Numbered from the stretch's first letter, positions 48,883 through 58,242 are shown. The stretch: 64,000 nt of DNA from Georgenia_B sunbinii (GCF_036421855.1 NZ_JAZGOK010000003.1), one strand, 5' to 3'. Notes: a model not told the origin generated them from the letters alone. Program-made: numbers and translations.

Positions 48883-49815
48883 TCAGCTGATGCTCAGTGC
48901 GATCCCGTCGAGGATGTCGTGCTCGCTGGTGCGCACCGTGGTGACGTCACCGCTGAGCCGCCGGACGTACTCGATGACCTCCGCCCAGATGAGCGCGCCG
49001 GCGCCGATGACGTCCACCCGCCCGGGGTGCATGAACCCCATCGCGGCCCGCTCCTTGCGCTTGGCGGTGAGCAGCGCCTCGCACGACGCGAGCACGGTCT
49101 CGACCGGCAGCTGGGCGCCGTCGATCCGGTCTCGGTCGTAGCTGGTGAGCCCCAGCGCGTGGGCGGTGACGGTGGTGATCGAGCCGGCGACGCCGACGAC
49201 GGTGGCCGTCCGGTCCAGCGGGACCACCTCGGCGATCCGGTCGAGGCCTTCGCGGATGTCGTGCCGGGCCGCGCGGCACCGCTTGCTCCCCGGCGGGTCG
49301 GACCGCAGGTGACGCTCGGTGAGCCGGACGCTGCCGATGTCCATCGAGGCCGCGGCGATCGGCACGTCGTTGCCGAGCACGATCTCGGTGGAGCCGCCGC
49401 CGATGTCGACGACGAGCAGCGGCCGCGCCGCCTCCGGCTCGACGACGCTGCTCGCACCGGCGAAGGAGAGCGCCGCTTCCTCCTGGCCGCTGATAACTTC
49501 CGGCTCGACGCCGAGGATCTTACGGACGCCGGAGACGAAGGTGTGGCGGTTGCCGGCGTCGCGGGTGGCCGAGGTCGCCACGAAGCGGATCACCTCGACG
49601 CCGTGCTCCCGGCAGGCGTCGGCGTACTCACGGGTGACGTGCAGCGTGCGCTCCAGCGCCTCGGGGTCGAGCAGCCCGGTGCGGTCCACGCCCTGGCCGA
49701 GCCGGACCACCTCCATCCGGCGGACGACGTCGGTGAGGCGCCGCGACCGGTCGATGTCGCCGATGAGCAGCCGGATCGAGTTGGTGCCGCAATCGATGGC
49801 GGCGACGCGGGTCAT
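48883..49815 (-). CDS. ppx: Exopolyphosphatase (Ppx/GppA family)
   Basis: 310 residues from ATG 49815. ASKHA fold with the two phosphate loops: VAAIDCGTNSIRLLIGDI at the N-terminus and LLVVDIGGGSTEIVLGND near residue 145, plus VVGVAGSITTVTAHALGL. The catalytic Glu lies in VISGQEEAALSF. The single-lobe short form without the HD-like C-terminal domain is typical of the actinobacterial Ppx1/Ppx2 pair. It hydrolyses polyphosphate or pppGpp. Last gene of the set eno, divIC/ftsB, DUF501, ppx, an order shared with mycobacteria. Confidence 0.93.
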   Translation of the reverse strand: MTRVAAIDCGTNSIRLLIGDIDRSRRLTDVVRRMEVVRLGQGVDRTGLLDPEALERTLHVTREYADACREHGVEVIRFVATSATRDAGNRHTFVSGVRKILGVEPEVISGQEEAALSFAGASSVVEPEAARPLLVVDIGGGSTEIVLGNDVPIAAASMDIGSVRLTERHLRSDPPGSKRCRAARHDIREGLDRIAEVVPLDRTATVVGVAGSITTVTAHALGLTSYDRDRIDGAQLPVETVLASCEALLTAKRKERAAMGFMHPGRVDVIGAGALIWAEVIEYVRRLSGDVTTVRTSEHDILDGIALSIS

Positions 49816-50453
49816 CGCGGGTCCTCGGTGGTGGGGCCAGTGGCGGGGCCGGTGGCGTCCTCGCGGCCGTCGATCTCGGTGCAGCCGCAGCGGTCCGGCC
49901 GCCACCGGGACGCGATGAGCGCCAGCGCCTCGTCACCGAACGGGTTGACGCCGGGCCCGACGGCCAGCGCGTGACCGACAAGCGCGTGGAGGCACTTGAC
50001 GCGGGTCGGCATGCCGCCGGCGGAGGTGCCGGCGATCTCGGGGACGTCGCCGAGCTCGGCGCGCCGGGCGAGGTAGTCCTCGTGGGCGGTGCGGTACCGG
50101 TCGGCGAGGTCCGGGTCGGCCTCGAGCCGCTCGGTCATCTCCCGCATCACCCCGTCGGCCTCCAGCGTGCTCACCGCCCGCACGACCGCCGGCGCGGTGA
50201 GGTAGAAGCTCGTGGGGAACGGTGTGCCGTCGTCAAGGCGGGGCGCGGTGCGCACCACCAGCGGCCGGCCGCACACGCACCGTGCCGCGATCTCGACGAC
50301 GCCGCGCGGCACCCGGCCGAGCTGAGCGGCGAGCGTCCGCAGGTCCGCGTCGGTGACGCCCGGACCGGGCCCGGGGTCGACGGGTGGCGGCGAATCAGGG
50401 GCAGCGGCGGGCCGGCGGTGAGGCACCAGCCGATTGTGCCCCACCGGGCGCAC
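49812..50453 (-). CDS. DUF501 family protein
   Basis: 213 residues from GTG 50453, chosen because AGGAG lies 9 bases upstream; the apparent later start GVTDADLR is a GTC and cannot initiate. After a 30-residue Pro/Arg-rich lead the family domain runs from DLRTLAAQLGRVPRGVVEIAARCVCGRPLVVRTAPRLDDGTPFPTSFYLTAPAVVRAVSTLEADGVM to GGMPTRVKCLHALVGHALAVGPGVNPFGDEALALI. The cysteines in RCVCGRP and KCLH, HA and RCGCTE suggest a metal site. The function is unknown, but the gene is constantly placed between divIC and ppx in actinomycetes. Stop overlaps the ppx start (ATGA). Confidence 0.88.
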   Translation of the reverse strand: MRPVGHNRLVPHRRPAAAPDSPPPVDPGPGPGVTDADLRTLAAQLGRVPRGVVEIAARCVCGRPLVVRTAPRLDDGTPFPTSFYLTAPAVVRAVSTLEADGVMREMTERLEADPDLADRYRTAHEDYLARRAELGDVPEIAGTSAGGMPTRVKCLHALVGHALAVGPGVNPFGDEALALIASRWRPDRCGCTEIDGREDATGPATGPTTEDPR

Positions 50454-50485
50454 GCCGAGAAACTCCTGGGTGTGATCCCCGACGC

Positions 50486-51172
50486 TCAGCCGGCGGACCT
50501 CGTCGAGCGGTCGTCCCCGGTCGCGTCGTCCCCGCTGCCGGCCTCCCCCGCCATGGTCACCGAGTCCCAGATGGTCACGTACCAGGGGGCGTCGAGCATC
50601 GCCGCGATCGCCCCGACCTCCTCTTCGGCCTCCTCTCCGACGACCACCTCCGGGTCGATCACCCGGTAGGTCTGCTCGCCGGGCATGACATAGCCGAGCC
50701 GGTCGCGGGCCTGCGCCTGCACGAAGGTCTCGTCCTGCCACTGCTCGAGCTCGAGCTCGAGGGCCTCGTTGCGGGTCAGCTCGGTCTCGATGTTCGCGCT
50801 CAGCTGGCGCATCTGCTCCTGCTGCTCGACAGCGTGGCGCAGGGTCGGGGCGAGGACGACGAAGGCGACGAGCAGCACGATGAACAGCCCGAGGCCGCGC
50901 AGCGTGATGGTCGGCGCGGCCGTCTCGTCGGCGGTGTCGACGACGGGCCCGCGGCCGCTGGTCGGCGGCGCGGCCGCCGGTCTGGTCGCGGCCGGGCGGG
51001 CCGTCGGGGGCCGGCGGGTCGAGCCGCCGGGCGTCGTGCGGGCAGCCGGCGACCGGCCGGCGCGCGCGGCACCCCCGGCACGGCTGGTGCCGCCCGCGGG
51101 GCGGGTGGTGGCACCGGCCGGCCGGTTCGCCCCGGGAGCGCCCCGAGGCCCGGTCGGACGTCGGGCAGACAT
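50486..51172 (-). CDS. Septum formation initiator FtsB/DivIC family protein
   Basis: 228 residues from ATG 51172 (a GTG at 51196 is also possible; no clear ribosome site decides). The N-terminal 90 residues are a disordered cytoplasmic tail of Ala, Arg, Pro and Thr. One membrane helix follows, LGLFIVLLVAFVVLAPTL, then a periplasm-side coiled coil (EQQEQMRQLSANIETELTRNEALELELEQWQDETFVQAQARDRLGYVMPGE), where the ARDRLGYVMPGE ending is the diagnostic DivIC/FtsB box. The protein links FtsL and FtsQ-type proteins in the divisome. It follows eno, separated by a terminator-like hairpin. Confidence 0.9.
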   Translation of the reverse strand: MSARRPTGPRGAPGANRPAGATTRPAGGTSRAGGAARAGRSPAARTTPGGSTRRPPTARPAATRPAAAPPTSGRGPVVDTADETAAPTITLRGLGLFIVLLVAFVVLAPTLRHAVEQQEQMRQLSANIETELTRNEALELELEQWQDETFVQAQARDRLGYVMPGEQTYRVIDPEVVVGEEAEEEVGAIAAMLDAPWYVTIWDSVTMAGEAGSGDDATGDDRSTRSAG

Positions 51173-51250
51173 GCGCTCATCGTCTCTCACCGCCACCGGC
51201 GCACCGGGTAACGCCTCGCGCGAGTCGTCATGCGAGCCATGCCGAACATG

Positions 51251-51291
51251 CGACCGGCCCGGCCCCGAGTGGTCTCGGGCCGGGCCGGTCG
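51251..51291 (-). terminator. Strong hairpin between eno and divIC/ftsB
   Basis: About 17 base pairs (CGACCGGCCCGGCCC-CGAG at 51251-51269 against CTCGGGCCGGGCCGGTCG at 51274-51291) with one bulged C and a 4-nt loop, 28 bp beyond the eno stop. No T-run. Probably terminates or attenuates eno transcripts. Confidence 0.75.
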
Positions 51292-51318
51292 GTCCCGCCG
51301 CGGGCGGCGGGGTCGTCC

Positions 51319-52599
51319 TCAGGCCTGCGTGCGCGGGAAGGCCGAGCGGCCGGCGTAGACACCGGCGTCGTCGAGCTCTTCCTCGATGCGGAGCAGCTGG
51401 TTGTACTTGGCGACCCGCTCGCCACGGACCGGCGCGCCGGTCTTGATCTGGCCGGCGTTCACGGCCACCGCGAGGTCGGCGATGGTGGTGTCCTCGGTCT
51501 CACCCGAGCGGTGCGAGACCATCGCGGTGAAGCCGCTGCGCTGCGCCAGCGAGACGGCGTCGAGGGTCTCGGTGAGCGTGCCGATCTGGTTGACCTTGAC
51601 CAGCAGCGAGTTGGCCGAGCGCTCGGCCACGCCGCGGGCGAGGCGCTCGGGGTTGGTGACGAACAGGTCGTCGCCGACGATCTGCACCTTGTCACCGACG
51701 GCCTCGACGAGCGTGGCCCAGCTGGCCCACTCGTCCTCCGACAGCGGGTCCTCGATGGAGATCAGCGGGTAGTCCTCGACGAGCTTGGCGTAGTACGCGA
51801 TCATCTCGTCCGGGCTCACCGCCCGACCCTCGAAGTTGTACGCGCCGTCGGCGAAGAACTCGGTGGCGGCGACGTCGAGCGCGAGCGCGATGTCCTTGCC
51901 CGGGGTGAAGCCGGCCTTCTCGATGGCCTCGAGGATGAGGTCGAGGGCGTCGCGGTTGCTCGGCAGGTTGGGGGCGAAGCCGCCCTCGTCGCCGAGGCCG
52001 GTGTTGAGGCCGCGCTCCTGGAGCACGCCCTTGAGCACGTGGGTGACCTCGGCCCCCCAGCGCAGCGCCTCCTTGAAGGTCGGGGCGCCGACCGGCGCGA
52101 TCATGAACTCCTGGATGTCGACGTTGGAGTCCGCGTGGGAGCCACCGTTGAGGATGTTCATCATCGGCACCGGCAGCACGTGCGCGTTCGGGCCGCCGAT
52201 GTAGCGGAAGAGGGACAGGCCGGCGCTCTCGGCGGCGGCGCGGGCGACGGCCAGCGAGACGCCGAGGATGGCGTTGGCGCCGAGCTTGCCCTTGTTCGGG
52301 GTGCCGTCCAGGTCGAGGAGGACCTGGTCGATGATGCGCTGCTCGCTGGCCTCGATGCCGAGGACCTCCGGAGCGATGGTGTCCACGACGGCGTCGACGG
52401 CGTCCTGGACGCCCTTGCCGAGGTAGCGGCCCTTGTCGCCATCACGGCGCTCGACGGCCTCGAACGCGCCGGTCGACGCGCCCGAGGGGACCTGGGCACG
52501 GGCGACGGTGCCGTCGTCGAGTGCGACCTCGACCTCCACGGTGGGGTTGCCGCGCGAGTCGAGAATCTCGCGGGCGCCTACGGCCTCGATGCTGGCCAC
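51319..52599 (-). CDS. eno: Enolase (phosphopyruvate hydratase)
   Basis: 426 residues from GTG 52599 with AGGAGT upstream. It converts 2-phosphoglycerate to phosphoenolpyruvate in glycolysis. The conserved start IEAVGAREILDSRGNPTVEVEV, the loop SGASTGAFEA with the mobile Ser, GGSHADSNVDIQEFMI, the metal ligand segments LDVAATEF, LISIEDPLSEDEW and VGDDLFVTN, the catalytic lysine in LLVKVNQIGTLTETLDAV and the SHRSGETEDT signature are all present. Full length and intact. Confidence 0.98.
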   Translation of the reverse strand: MASIEAVGAREILDSRGNPTVEVEVALDDGTVARAQVPSGASTGAFEAVERRDGDKGRYLGKGVQDAVDAVVDTIAPEVLGIEASEQRIIDQVLLDLDGTPNKGKLGANAILGVSLAVARAAAESAGLSLFRYIGGPNAHVLPVPMMNILNGGSHADSNVDIQEFMIAPVGAPTFKEALRWGAEVTHVLKGVLQERGLNTGLGDEGGFAPNLPSNRDALDLILEAIEKAGFTPGKDIALALDVAATEFFADGAYNFEGRAVSPDEMIAYYAKLVEDYPLISIEDPLSEDEWASWATLVEAVGDKVQIVGDDLFVTNPERLARGVAERSANSLLVKVNQIGTLTETLDAVSLAQRSGFTAMVSHRSGETEDTTIADLAVAVNAGQIKTGAPVRGERVAKYNQLLRIEEELDDAGVYAGRSAFPRTQA

Positions 52600-52736
52600 A
52601 GAAGACTCCTTCAATTGACGGGTGAGCTTTCGGGTCCACGATAGTGCTCCGACGCCGAAGCGACACGGGACCTCCGGCAGGCGATATGACCGGGGCAACA
52701 GGACGTGGCGAGGGTCACGTCCGGCCCGTCGGTGAG

Positions 52737-52829
52737 GCCGCCGCGTGGACAATCCCGCTGTCGCGACCAGGGTGGGGGCCGGTGGGGCCGCCGCCGCGTG
52801 GACAATCCCGCTGTCGCGGCCAGGGTGGG
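52737..52829. repeat. Two 40-bp repeats with a 53-bp period, containing the dispersed 18-bp repeat core
   Basis: Copies at 52737-52776 and 52790-52829 start with GCCGCCGCGTGGACAATCCC and continue with GCTGTCGCG(A/G)CCAGGGTGGG; they differ at one base. The core GGACAATCCCGCTGTCG matches the tandem repeat after pfkB at 23615-23704 and, less exactly, the coding repeat at 60936-60989. They lie in the 253-bp gap between the SurA-like gene and eno, which holds no gene. Confidence 0.85.
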
Positions 52830-52852
52830 AGCAGGGTGGGGGCCGGGCGGGG

Positions 52853-53416
52853 TCAGTCGACGGGCTGGAAGTCCTCGAGCTCGGGGGCGGGGGGCGCGGC
52901 GATCCAGTCGAACTGCGTCGGCACGACGGTGCCCCTCGGGTCGAACTCGCCGTAGCGGGAGCTGACCTCGACGTCGGCGGTGGCGATCCGCTCACCGATG
53001 GCGGCCTGTGCCTCGGCGCCGGCGGGGCTGGCCATGAGGGTCTGGTTGACGATCGCGATCCGCGCGACGTCGAGCACGCCACCGCTGTAGGGCTCCTCGA
53101 ACAGCGGTGTGCCGCTGGCAACGATCTGCTGGTCGAGCAGCGCGGCGGACTCCTCGTCGGAGGCTGCGACGCCGTACTCCTGCGCGACGTCGAAGATGAT
53201 CGGCCCGACCACGAGCGTGCCGAGCATCGCGGTCGGCTCGACCGGCTGGCCGGTGATCGCGGCGAAGTCGGCGACGGCCTCGGCGAGCTGGCTCTCGGTG
53301 ACCTCGTTCCCGTCGACGACGGCGGCCGCCCCCGGGTTTCCTGAGCACCCCGCGAGCGTGAGTCCTGCCACCAGCGTGGCTGCGGCCATGCCGCGGGTCA
53401 GCCTTCTCGAAGTCAC
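52853..53416 (-). CDS. SurA N-terminal-like lipoprotein
   Basis: 187 residues from GTG 53416 (GGGAGG upstream). A signal peptide ends in LAGC with C24 as lipidation site (TLVAGLTLAGCSGN). The mature part begins AAAVVDGNEVTESQLAEAVADFAAITGQ, the helical SurA/PrsA N-terminal chaperone fold; no parvulin isomerase domain follows, so it would be a chaperone or scaffold only. An extracytoplasmic helper of protein folding is the likely role. In mycobacteria a lipoprotein occupies the same place between mfd and eno. Confidence 0.85.
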   Translation of the reverse strand: MTSRRLTRGMAAATLVAGLTLAGCSGNPGAAAVVDGNEVTESQLAEAVADFAAITGQPVEPTAMLGTLVVGPIIFDVAQEYGVAASDEESAALLDQQIVASGTPLFEEPYSGGVLDVARIAIVNQTLMASPAGAEAQAAIGERIATADVEVSSRYGEFDPRGTVVPTQFDWIAAPPAPELEDFQPVD

Positions 53417-53498
53417 CGTCTAACCTCCCTCGTGCCGACGGCACCGCACCGCCAGAGCATCCGGGCCATCGTACGGGAGAGACCGCGGCGCCGGTCCC

Positions 53499-53654
53499 TC
53501 AGCGCAGGTCGTGGTCGGTGGCGCCGCAGGTCTCGCAGAACAGGTCGCGGGTCCGCGCCCAGGCCTGCGCCTCGGCGCAGTAGACCTCGAGGCCGTCACG
53601 GTCGACGTCCGGGGCGTGCTCGGTGACGGGGCGCTCGGTGGTGAGGGTGCTCAT
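53499..53654 (-). CDS. 51-residue protein with a CxxC motif
   Basis: A short frame with an excellent AAGGAG 6-7 bases before ATG 53654. The protein starts MSTLTTERPVTEHAPDVDRD, has a helix DGLEVYCAEAQAWARTRDLFC and ends CETCGATDHDLR. Three cysteines and a histidine (C26, C40, C43, H48) could make a small zinc knuckle. It lies between mfd (119 bp upstream) and the lipoprotein gene, on the same strand. I do not recognise a family. It is the kind of gene that gene callers drop because of its size. Confidence 0.65.
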   Translation of the reverse strand: MSTLTTERPVTEHAPDVDRDGLEVYCAEAQAWARTRDLFCETCGATDHDLR

Positions 53655-53773
53655 GATGTCTCCTTCCGTCCCTTCCACTGTCACACCCGCCACTGACATC
53701 GCCGCCCGTGCCACGCCGGGGTCGACGAGCTCCCCACAGGGCTGTGGGCCGCACCTGTGGACACGCCCGGGGA

Positions 53774-56700
53774 TCAGCCGGCTGCCGGCGAGGTCGCCAC
53801 CCCGGCGGCCGCGGTCACCGAGCCGAGGAGCACGGCGTCGATGAGGTCGCCGACCCACACCAGCAGCGCGGCGTCGTGCAGCGGCTTGCCGGCGACCTTC
53901 GCCGTCATCGGGAACGGCACGAGCACGGTGCGGATCGCCGGCTTGAGCACGGTGCCCGGGTAGAGCCGCTTGAGCCGCAGCTGGGCGGACTCGGGCAGGT
54001 CGACCGGCGCGAACCGCATGTACTTGCCCTGCGCGGTGATGTCGGTGAGGCCGACCGCGCGGGCCCGGCTGCGCAGCGCGGCGACCGCGAACAGCCGCTC
54101 GACCGGCTCCGGCACCGCGCCGTAGCGGTCGGTGAGCTCGGCCCGCACCGAGTCGATCGCCTCGTCGCCGTCGGCCGCCGAGATCTTCGCGTAGGCCTCC
54201 AGCCGCAGCCGCTCGTGGCCGATGTACTCGTGCGGGATGTGCGCGTCGACCGGCAGCTCGATCTTGACGTCGGCCTTCTCGACCTCCTTCTCGCCGCGGA
54301 ACTCCGCGACGGCGTCGGCCACCATCCGGATGTACAGGTCGAAGCCGACCCCGGCGATGTGCCCGGACTGCTCGCCGCCGAGCAGGTTCCCGGCGCCGCG
54401 GATCTCCAGGTCCTTCATCGCGACCTGGATGCCGGAGCCGAGCTCGGTGTGCGAGGCGATGGTCGCGAGCCGGTCGTGCGCCGTCTCGGTCAGCGGCTTC
54501 TCCGGCGGGTACAGGAAGTAGGAGTAGGCCCGCTCCCGGCCCCGCCCCACGCGGCCGCGCAGCTGGTGCAGCTGGGAGAGCCCGAAGGTGTCGGCCCGCT
54601 CGACGACGAGGGTGTTGGCGTTGGAGATGTCCAGCCCGGTCTCGATGATCGTCGTGCACACGAGGATGTCGAACTCCTTGTTCCAGAAGTCCTGGATGAC
54701 GCGCTCGAGCTGGTGCTCACCCATCTGCCCGTGGGCGACGGCGATCCGCGCCTCGGGGACCAGCTCAGCGAGCCGCGAGGCGGTCTTCTGGATGGAGGAC
54801 ACCCGGTTATGGACGTAGAACACCTGCCCCTCGCGCAGCAGCTCGCGGCGCACCGCGGCAGCCACCTGCTTCTCCTCGTGCGGGCCGACGTAGGTGAGGA
54901 TCGGGTGGCGCTCCTCCGGCGGCGTCGCGAGCGTGGACATCTCCCGGATGCCGGTGATCGCCATCTCCAGGGTCCGCGGGATGGGGGTGGCGCTCATCGC
55001 GAGCACGTCGACGTTGGTACGCAGCTGCTTGAGCGTCTCCTTGTGCTCGACGCCGAAGCGCTGCTCCTCGTCGATGACCACCAGGCCGAGGTCCTTGAAA
55101 CGGATCTCGCCGGTGAGCAGGCGGTGGGTGCCGATGACGACGTCGACCTTGCCGCTGGTGAGACCGTCACGCACCTCGGTGGCCTCGGCATCGGTCTGGA
55201 ACCGCGACAGCGAGCGGACCGTCACCGGGAAGCCTGCGTACCGCTCGGAGAAGGTGTCGTAGTGCTGCTGGACGAGGAGCGTGGTCGGCACGAGCACCGC
55301 GACCTGCTTGCCGTCCTGCACCGCCTTGAAGGCGGCGCGGACCGCGATCTCGGTCTTGCCGTAGCCGACGTCCCCGGAGAGCAGCCGGTCCATCGGCATC
55401 TGCTTCTCCATGTCGGCCTTGACCTCGTCGATCGTCACGACCTGGTCCGGCGTCTCGATGTGGGCGAAGGCGTCCTCGAGCTCGCGCTGCCAGGGCGTGT
55501 CCGGGGCGAAGGCGTGCCCCTTGGTCGCGGCCCGCGCGGCGTAGAGCCGGATGAGCTCGGCGGCGATCTCCCGGACGGCCTTCTTGGCCCGGCCCTTGGT
55601 CTTGGCCCAGTCCGAGCCGCCCATCCGGTTGACCGAGGGGGCCTCCCCGCCGGAGTACTTCGTCACCTGGTCGAGGGAGTCGGTCGGCACGTAGAGGCGG
55701 TCGCCCGCCTGGCCCCGCTTCGAGGCGGCGTACTCGATGACGAGGTACTCGCGGGTGGTCGCGTTCTTCGCGGTGCCGACGGTGCGCTGGACGAGCTCGA
55801 TGAACTTGCCGACGCCGTGCTGCTCGTGGACGACGTAGTCGCCGGCGCGCAGCGCGAGCGGGTCGACGACACCGCGCCGCTTGGAAGGCATCCGCCGCAT
55901 GTCACGGGTGGAGGTGCCCCCGCGGCCGGTGATGTCGGACTCCGTGACCACCGCGAGGCGCAGGTCGGGCGCGACGAAGCCGCGCGGCACCGAGGCGGTG
56001 GCGACGAGGACGACGGCGGCCGGCGGCTCGTCGAGGACGTCCTCCACCAGCCGGGCAGGGACGTCGGCCTCGGTCAGCTGCTCGACCATCCGGCGGGCCT
56101 GGCCCTGGCCCTGGGTGGTGATGAGCAGCCGCCAGCCGTCGCTGGTGAGCGCGCGCAGCTCGGCCAGCGCCCGGGTGACGTCACCGCGGTAGGGGTCGAC
56201 GTCGCGGGCGGCGACGGCGCGGGCGGCGTCCTCGGTGGCGCTCCCGGCGCGGGCGACGCCGTCGGTGAGGGAGGATGCGGCGCCGTCGACGAGGGGGCTG
56301 GCGTCGCCTTCCGGGGAGGTCGGCAGCTCGGCGGAGAGGGTCGTCAGGCCCCACCAGCCGTGGCCCAGCTCACCGGCGAGCTCGTAGGTCTCCTCGAGGC
56401 CGGCGAAGGACGCCGAGCTGAGGTCGAGCGGGGTGGAGCCACCGGCGGCGGCGGAGGCCCACGCGGCGGCGAGGAACTCCTCGGTGGTGGCGACGAGGTC
56501 GTGCGCGCGGCGGCGGACCCGCTCCGGCTCGGAGAGCAGCACGAGGCTGCGGGCGGGCACGAGCGACAGCACCGGTTCCATCCGGTCGACGAGCGCGGGG
56601 GCGAGAGACTCCATCCCTTCCACGGCGATGCCCTCGGCCAGCTTCTCGAGCATCTCGGCGGCGGCGGGCAGCTGCGGGGCGAGCGCCCTGGCGCGGGCGC

Positions 56701-57457
56701 GCACCTCGTCGGTCAGCAGGATCTCGCGGGCGGGCGGCGCCCACAGGCCGTGGTCGGCCTTCTCCAGGCTGCGCTGGTCGGCGACGGCGAACCAGCGGAT
56801 CTCCTCGACGGTGTCGCCCCAGAACTCCACCCGCATCGGGTGGCTCTCCGTCGGCGGGAAGACGTCGAGGATGCCACCGCGGACGGCGAACTGGCCGCGC
56901 TGCTCGACCATGTCGACCCGCGTGTAGGCGGCCCCCGCCAGCGCGGCGGCCACCTGCTCGAGGTCACGTTCGTCCCCGACGTCGAGCGCGACCGGCTCGA
57001 GCTCACCGAGGCCGGCGACCACCGGCTGCAGCAGTGCCCGCACCGGGACGACGAGCGCCCGGACCGCGCCGGTGCGGCCGGCGCCGGGGTGGGCGAGGCG
57101 GCGGAAGATGGCGATCCGCCGGGCCACCGTGTCGCTACGGGGCGAGAGCCGCTCGTGCGGCAGCGTCTCCCACGCCGGCAGCACCGCGACGTCGTCCTCC
57201 GGCAGGAACGCGCGCAGCGCCGCGGCAGCGTCGTCGGCCTCCCGGCCGGTCGCGGTGACGACGACGACCGGGCGCGGGGCGGCGGTTCCGGCCGCGGCGT
57301 CGGCGTCGCTCACCGCGTCGAGGATGGCGGCCACCAGCGGGGCGCGGGTGCCCAGCGGCATGCTCACCGTGCGTTCGCCGAGCTGAGGCGCAGCGGCGAC
57401 GGCAGCGGCGAACGCGGGGTCGGTGAGCAGCGGGGCGACGAGTCCGGAGAGTCTCAT
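53774..57457 (-). CDS. mfd: Transcription-repair coupling factor Mfd
   Basis: 1227 residues from ATG 57457. Order of domains: UvrB-like N-terminal domains (residues 1-450, with DDVAVLPAWETLPHERLSPR); the RNA polymerase-interacting CarD/RID domain (RAGDYVVHEQHGVGKFIELVQRTVG); the SF2 translocase with Walker A SGDVGYGKTEIAVRAAF, DEEQ box VVIDEEQRFGVEHKE, SATPIPRTLEMA and QLRGRVGRGRERAYSYFLY; and the C-terminal TRCF domain. It removes RNA polymerase stalled at DNA lesions and recruits UvrA. Full length. Large frames on the opposite strand through this gene are codon-bias shadows. Confidence 0.97.
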   Translation of the reverse strand: MRLSGLVAPLLTDPAFAAAVAAAPQLGERTVSMPLGTRAPLVAAILDAVSDADAAAGTAAPRPVVVVTATGREADDAAAALRAFLPEDDVAVLPAWETLPHERLSPRSDTVARRIAIFRRLAHPGAGRTGAVRALVVPVRALLQPVVAGLGELEPVALDVGDERDLEQVAAALAGAAYTRVDMVEQRGQFAVRGGILDVFPPTESHPMRVEFWGDTVEEIRWFAVADQRSLEKADHGLWAPPAREILLTDEVRARARALAPQLPAAAEMLEKLAEGIAVEGMESLAPALVDRMEPVLSLVPARSLVLLSEPERVRRRAHDLVATTEEFLAAAWASAAAGGSTPLDLSSASFAGLEETYELAGELGHGWWGLTTLSAELPTSPEGDASPLVDGAASSLTDGVARAGSATEDAARAVAARDVDPYRGDVTRALAELRALTSDGWRLLITTQGQGQARRMVEQLTEADVPARLVEDVLDEPPAAVVLVATASVPRGFVAPDLRLAVVTESDITGRGGTSTRDMRRMPSKRRGVVDPLALRAGDYVVHEQHGVGKFIELVQRTVGTAKNATTREYLVIEYAASKRGQAGDRLYVPTDSLDQVTKYSGGEAPSVNRMGGSDWAKTKGRAKKAVREIAAELIRLYAARAATKGHAFAPDTPWQRELEDAFAHIETPDQVVTIDEVKADMEKQMPMDRLLSGDVGYGKTEIAVRAAFKAVQDGKQVAVLVPTTLLVQQHYDTFSERYAGFPVTVRSLSRFQTDAEATEVRDGLTSGKVDVVIGTHRLLTGEIRFKDLGLVVIDEEQRFGVEHKETLKQLRTNVDVLAMSATPIPRTLEMAITGIREMSTLATPPEERHPILTYVGPHEEKQVAAAVRRELLREGQVFYVHNRVSSIQKTASRLAELVPEARIAVAHGQMGEHQLERVIQDFWNKEFDILVCTTIIETGLDISNANTLVVERADTFGLSQLHQLRGRVGRGRERAYSYFLYPPEKPLTETAHDRLATIASHTELGSGIQVAMKDLEIRGAGNLLGGEQSGHIAGVGFDLYIRMVADAVAEFRGEKEVEKADVKIELPVDAHIPHEYIGHERLRLEAYAKISAADGDEAIDSVRAELTDRYGAVPEPVERLFAVAALRSRARAVGLTDITAQGKYMRFAPVDLPESAQLRLKRLYPGTVLKPAIRTVLVPFPMTAKVAGKPLHDAALLVWVGDLIDAVLLGSVTAAAGVATSPAAG

Positions 57458-57618
57458 GGGTCCTAGCCTGATGGGCAGCACGTAAGCCCCGGATCCGATG
57501 GATCCGGGGTGCCGGGTGAGTCTACGTCGCGCGGCTGACGGTGCGCGCTCCCGGGCGCCGCGCCGGTGGCGGCGACCGAAGACGGGACGCCGGGCGGCCG
57601 CTGCGGCACACTGGACTG

Positions 57619-58239
57619 ATGGCCCGCTACATCGACCTGCACCCAGAGGACCCCCAGCCCCGCCGGCTCTCGCAGATTGCCGACACGCTGCGCGACGGCG
57701 GCCTCATCGCCTACCCGACCGACTCCGGGTACGCGCTCGGCGCCCGGATGGGCAGCAAGGAGGCGCTGGAACGGATCCGCTCGATCCGACGGCTCGACGC
57801 CAAGCACCACTTCACGCTCATGTGCGCGTCGCTGGCACAGGCCGGCAGCTTCGTCATCCTCAACAACTCGGGCTTCCGGCTGGTGAAGTCGCTGACTCCC
57901 GGTCCGTACACCTTCATCGTCAGCGCGACGAAGGAGGTGCCGCGGATGATGCTCCACCCGAAGAAGCTCACGGTGGGCGTACGCATCCCGGACCACCGGA
58001 TCGCGCTGGCGATCCTCGCCGAGCTCGGCGAGCCGATGCTCACCTCCACCCTCATCCGGCCCGACGAGGAAGAGGCGATGTCCGAGGGCTGGGTGGTCAA
58101 CGAGGAGCTCGGGCACGCCGTCGACGTCGTCGTCGAGGGGCCGGTGGCATCGGTCGAGCCGACCACCGTCGTCGACCTCACCGGCGGCGCCCCGGAGGTC
58201 CGCCGCGCCGGTGCCGGCGACACGTCGAGGTTCGAGTAG
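57619..58239 (+). CDS. YciO/YrdC/Sua5 family protein (threonylcarbamoyl-AMP synthase-like)
   Basis: 206 residues from ATG 57619. The YrdC core is visible: RLSQIADTLRDGGLIAYPTDSGYALGARMGSKEALERI, RLDAKHHFTLMCASLAQAG, LTPGPYTFIVSATKEVPRMMLHPKKLTVGVRIPDH, then PMLTSTLIRPDEEEAMSEG. The last element and the MGSKEAL wording match the YciO branch, related to TsaC/Sua5 but lacking full threonylcarbamoylation activity in E. coli. It may act on tRNA or on a related carbamoylation. It is divergent from mfd and convergent with pth. Confidence 0.88.
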   Translation: MARYIDLHPEDPQPRRLSQIADTLRDGGLIAYPTDSGYALGARMGSKEALERIRSIRRLDAKHHFTLMCASLAQAGSFVILNNSGFRLVKSLTPGPYTFIVSATKEVPRMMLHPKKLTVGVRIPDHRIALAILAELGEPMLTSTLIRPDEEEAMSEGWVVNEELGHAVDVVVEGPVASVEPTTVVDLTGGAPEVRRAGAGDTSRFE

Positions 58240-58242
58240 CGC

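Noticed and set aside
53708..57466. Very long open frame opposite mfd (about 1250 codons)
   Set aside because: It is the antisense of a clearly conserved gene, rich in Arg, Gly, Asp and His without any domain; GC-rich codon bias leaves such frames free of stops.
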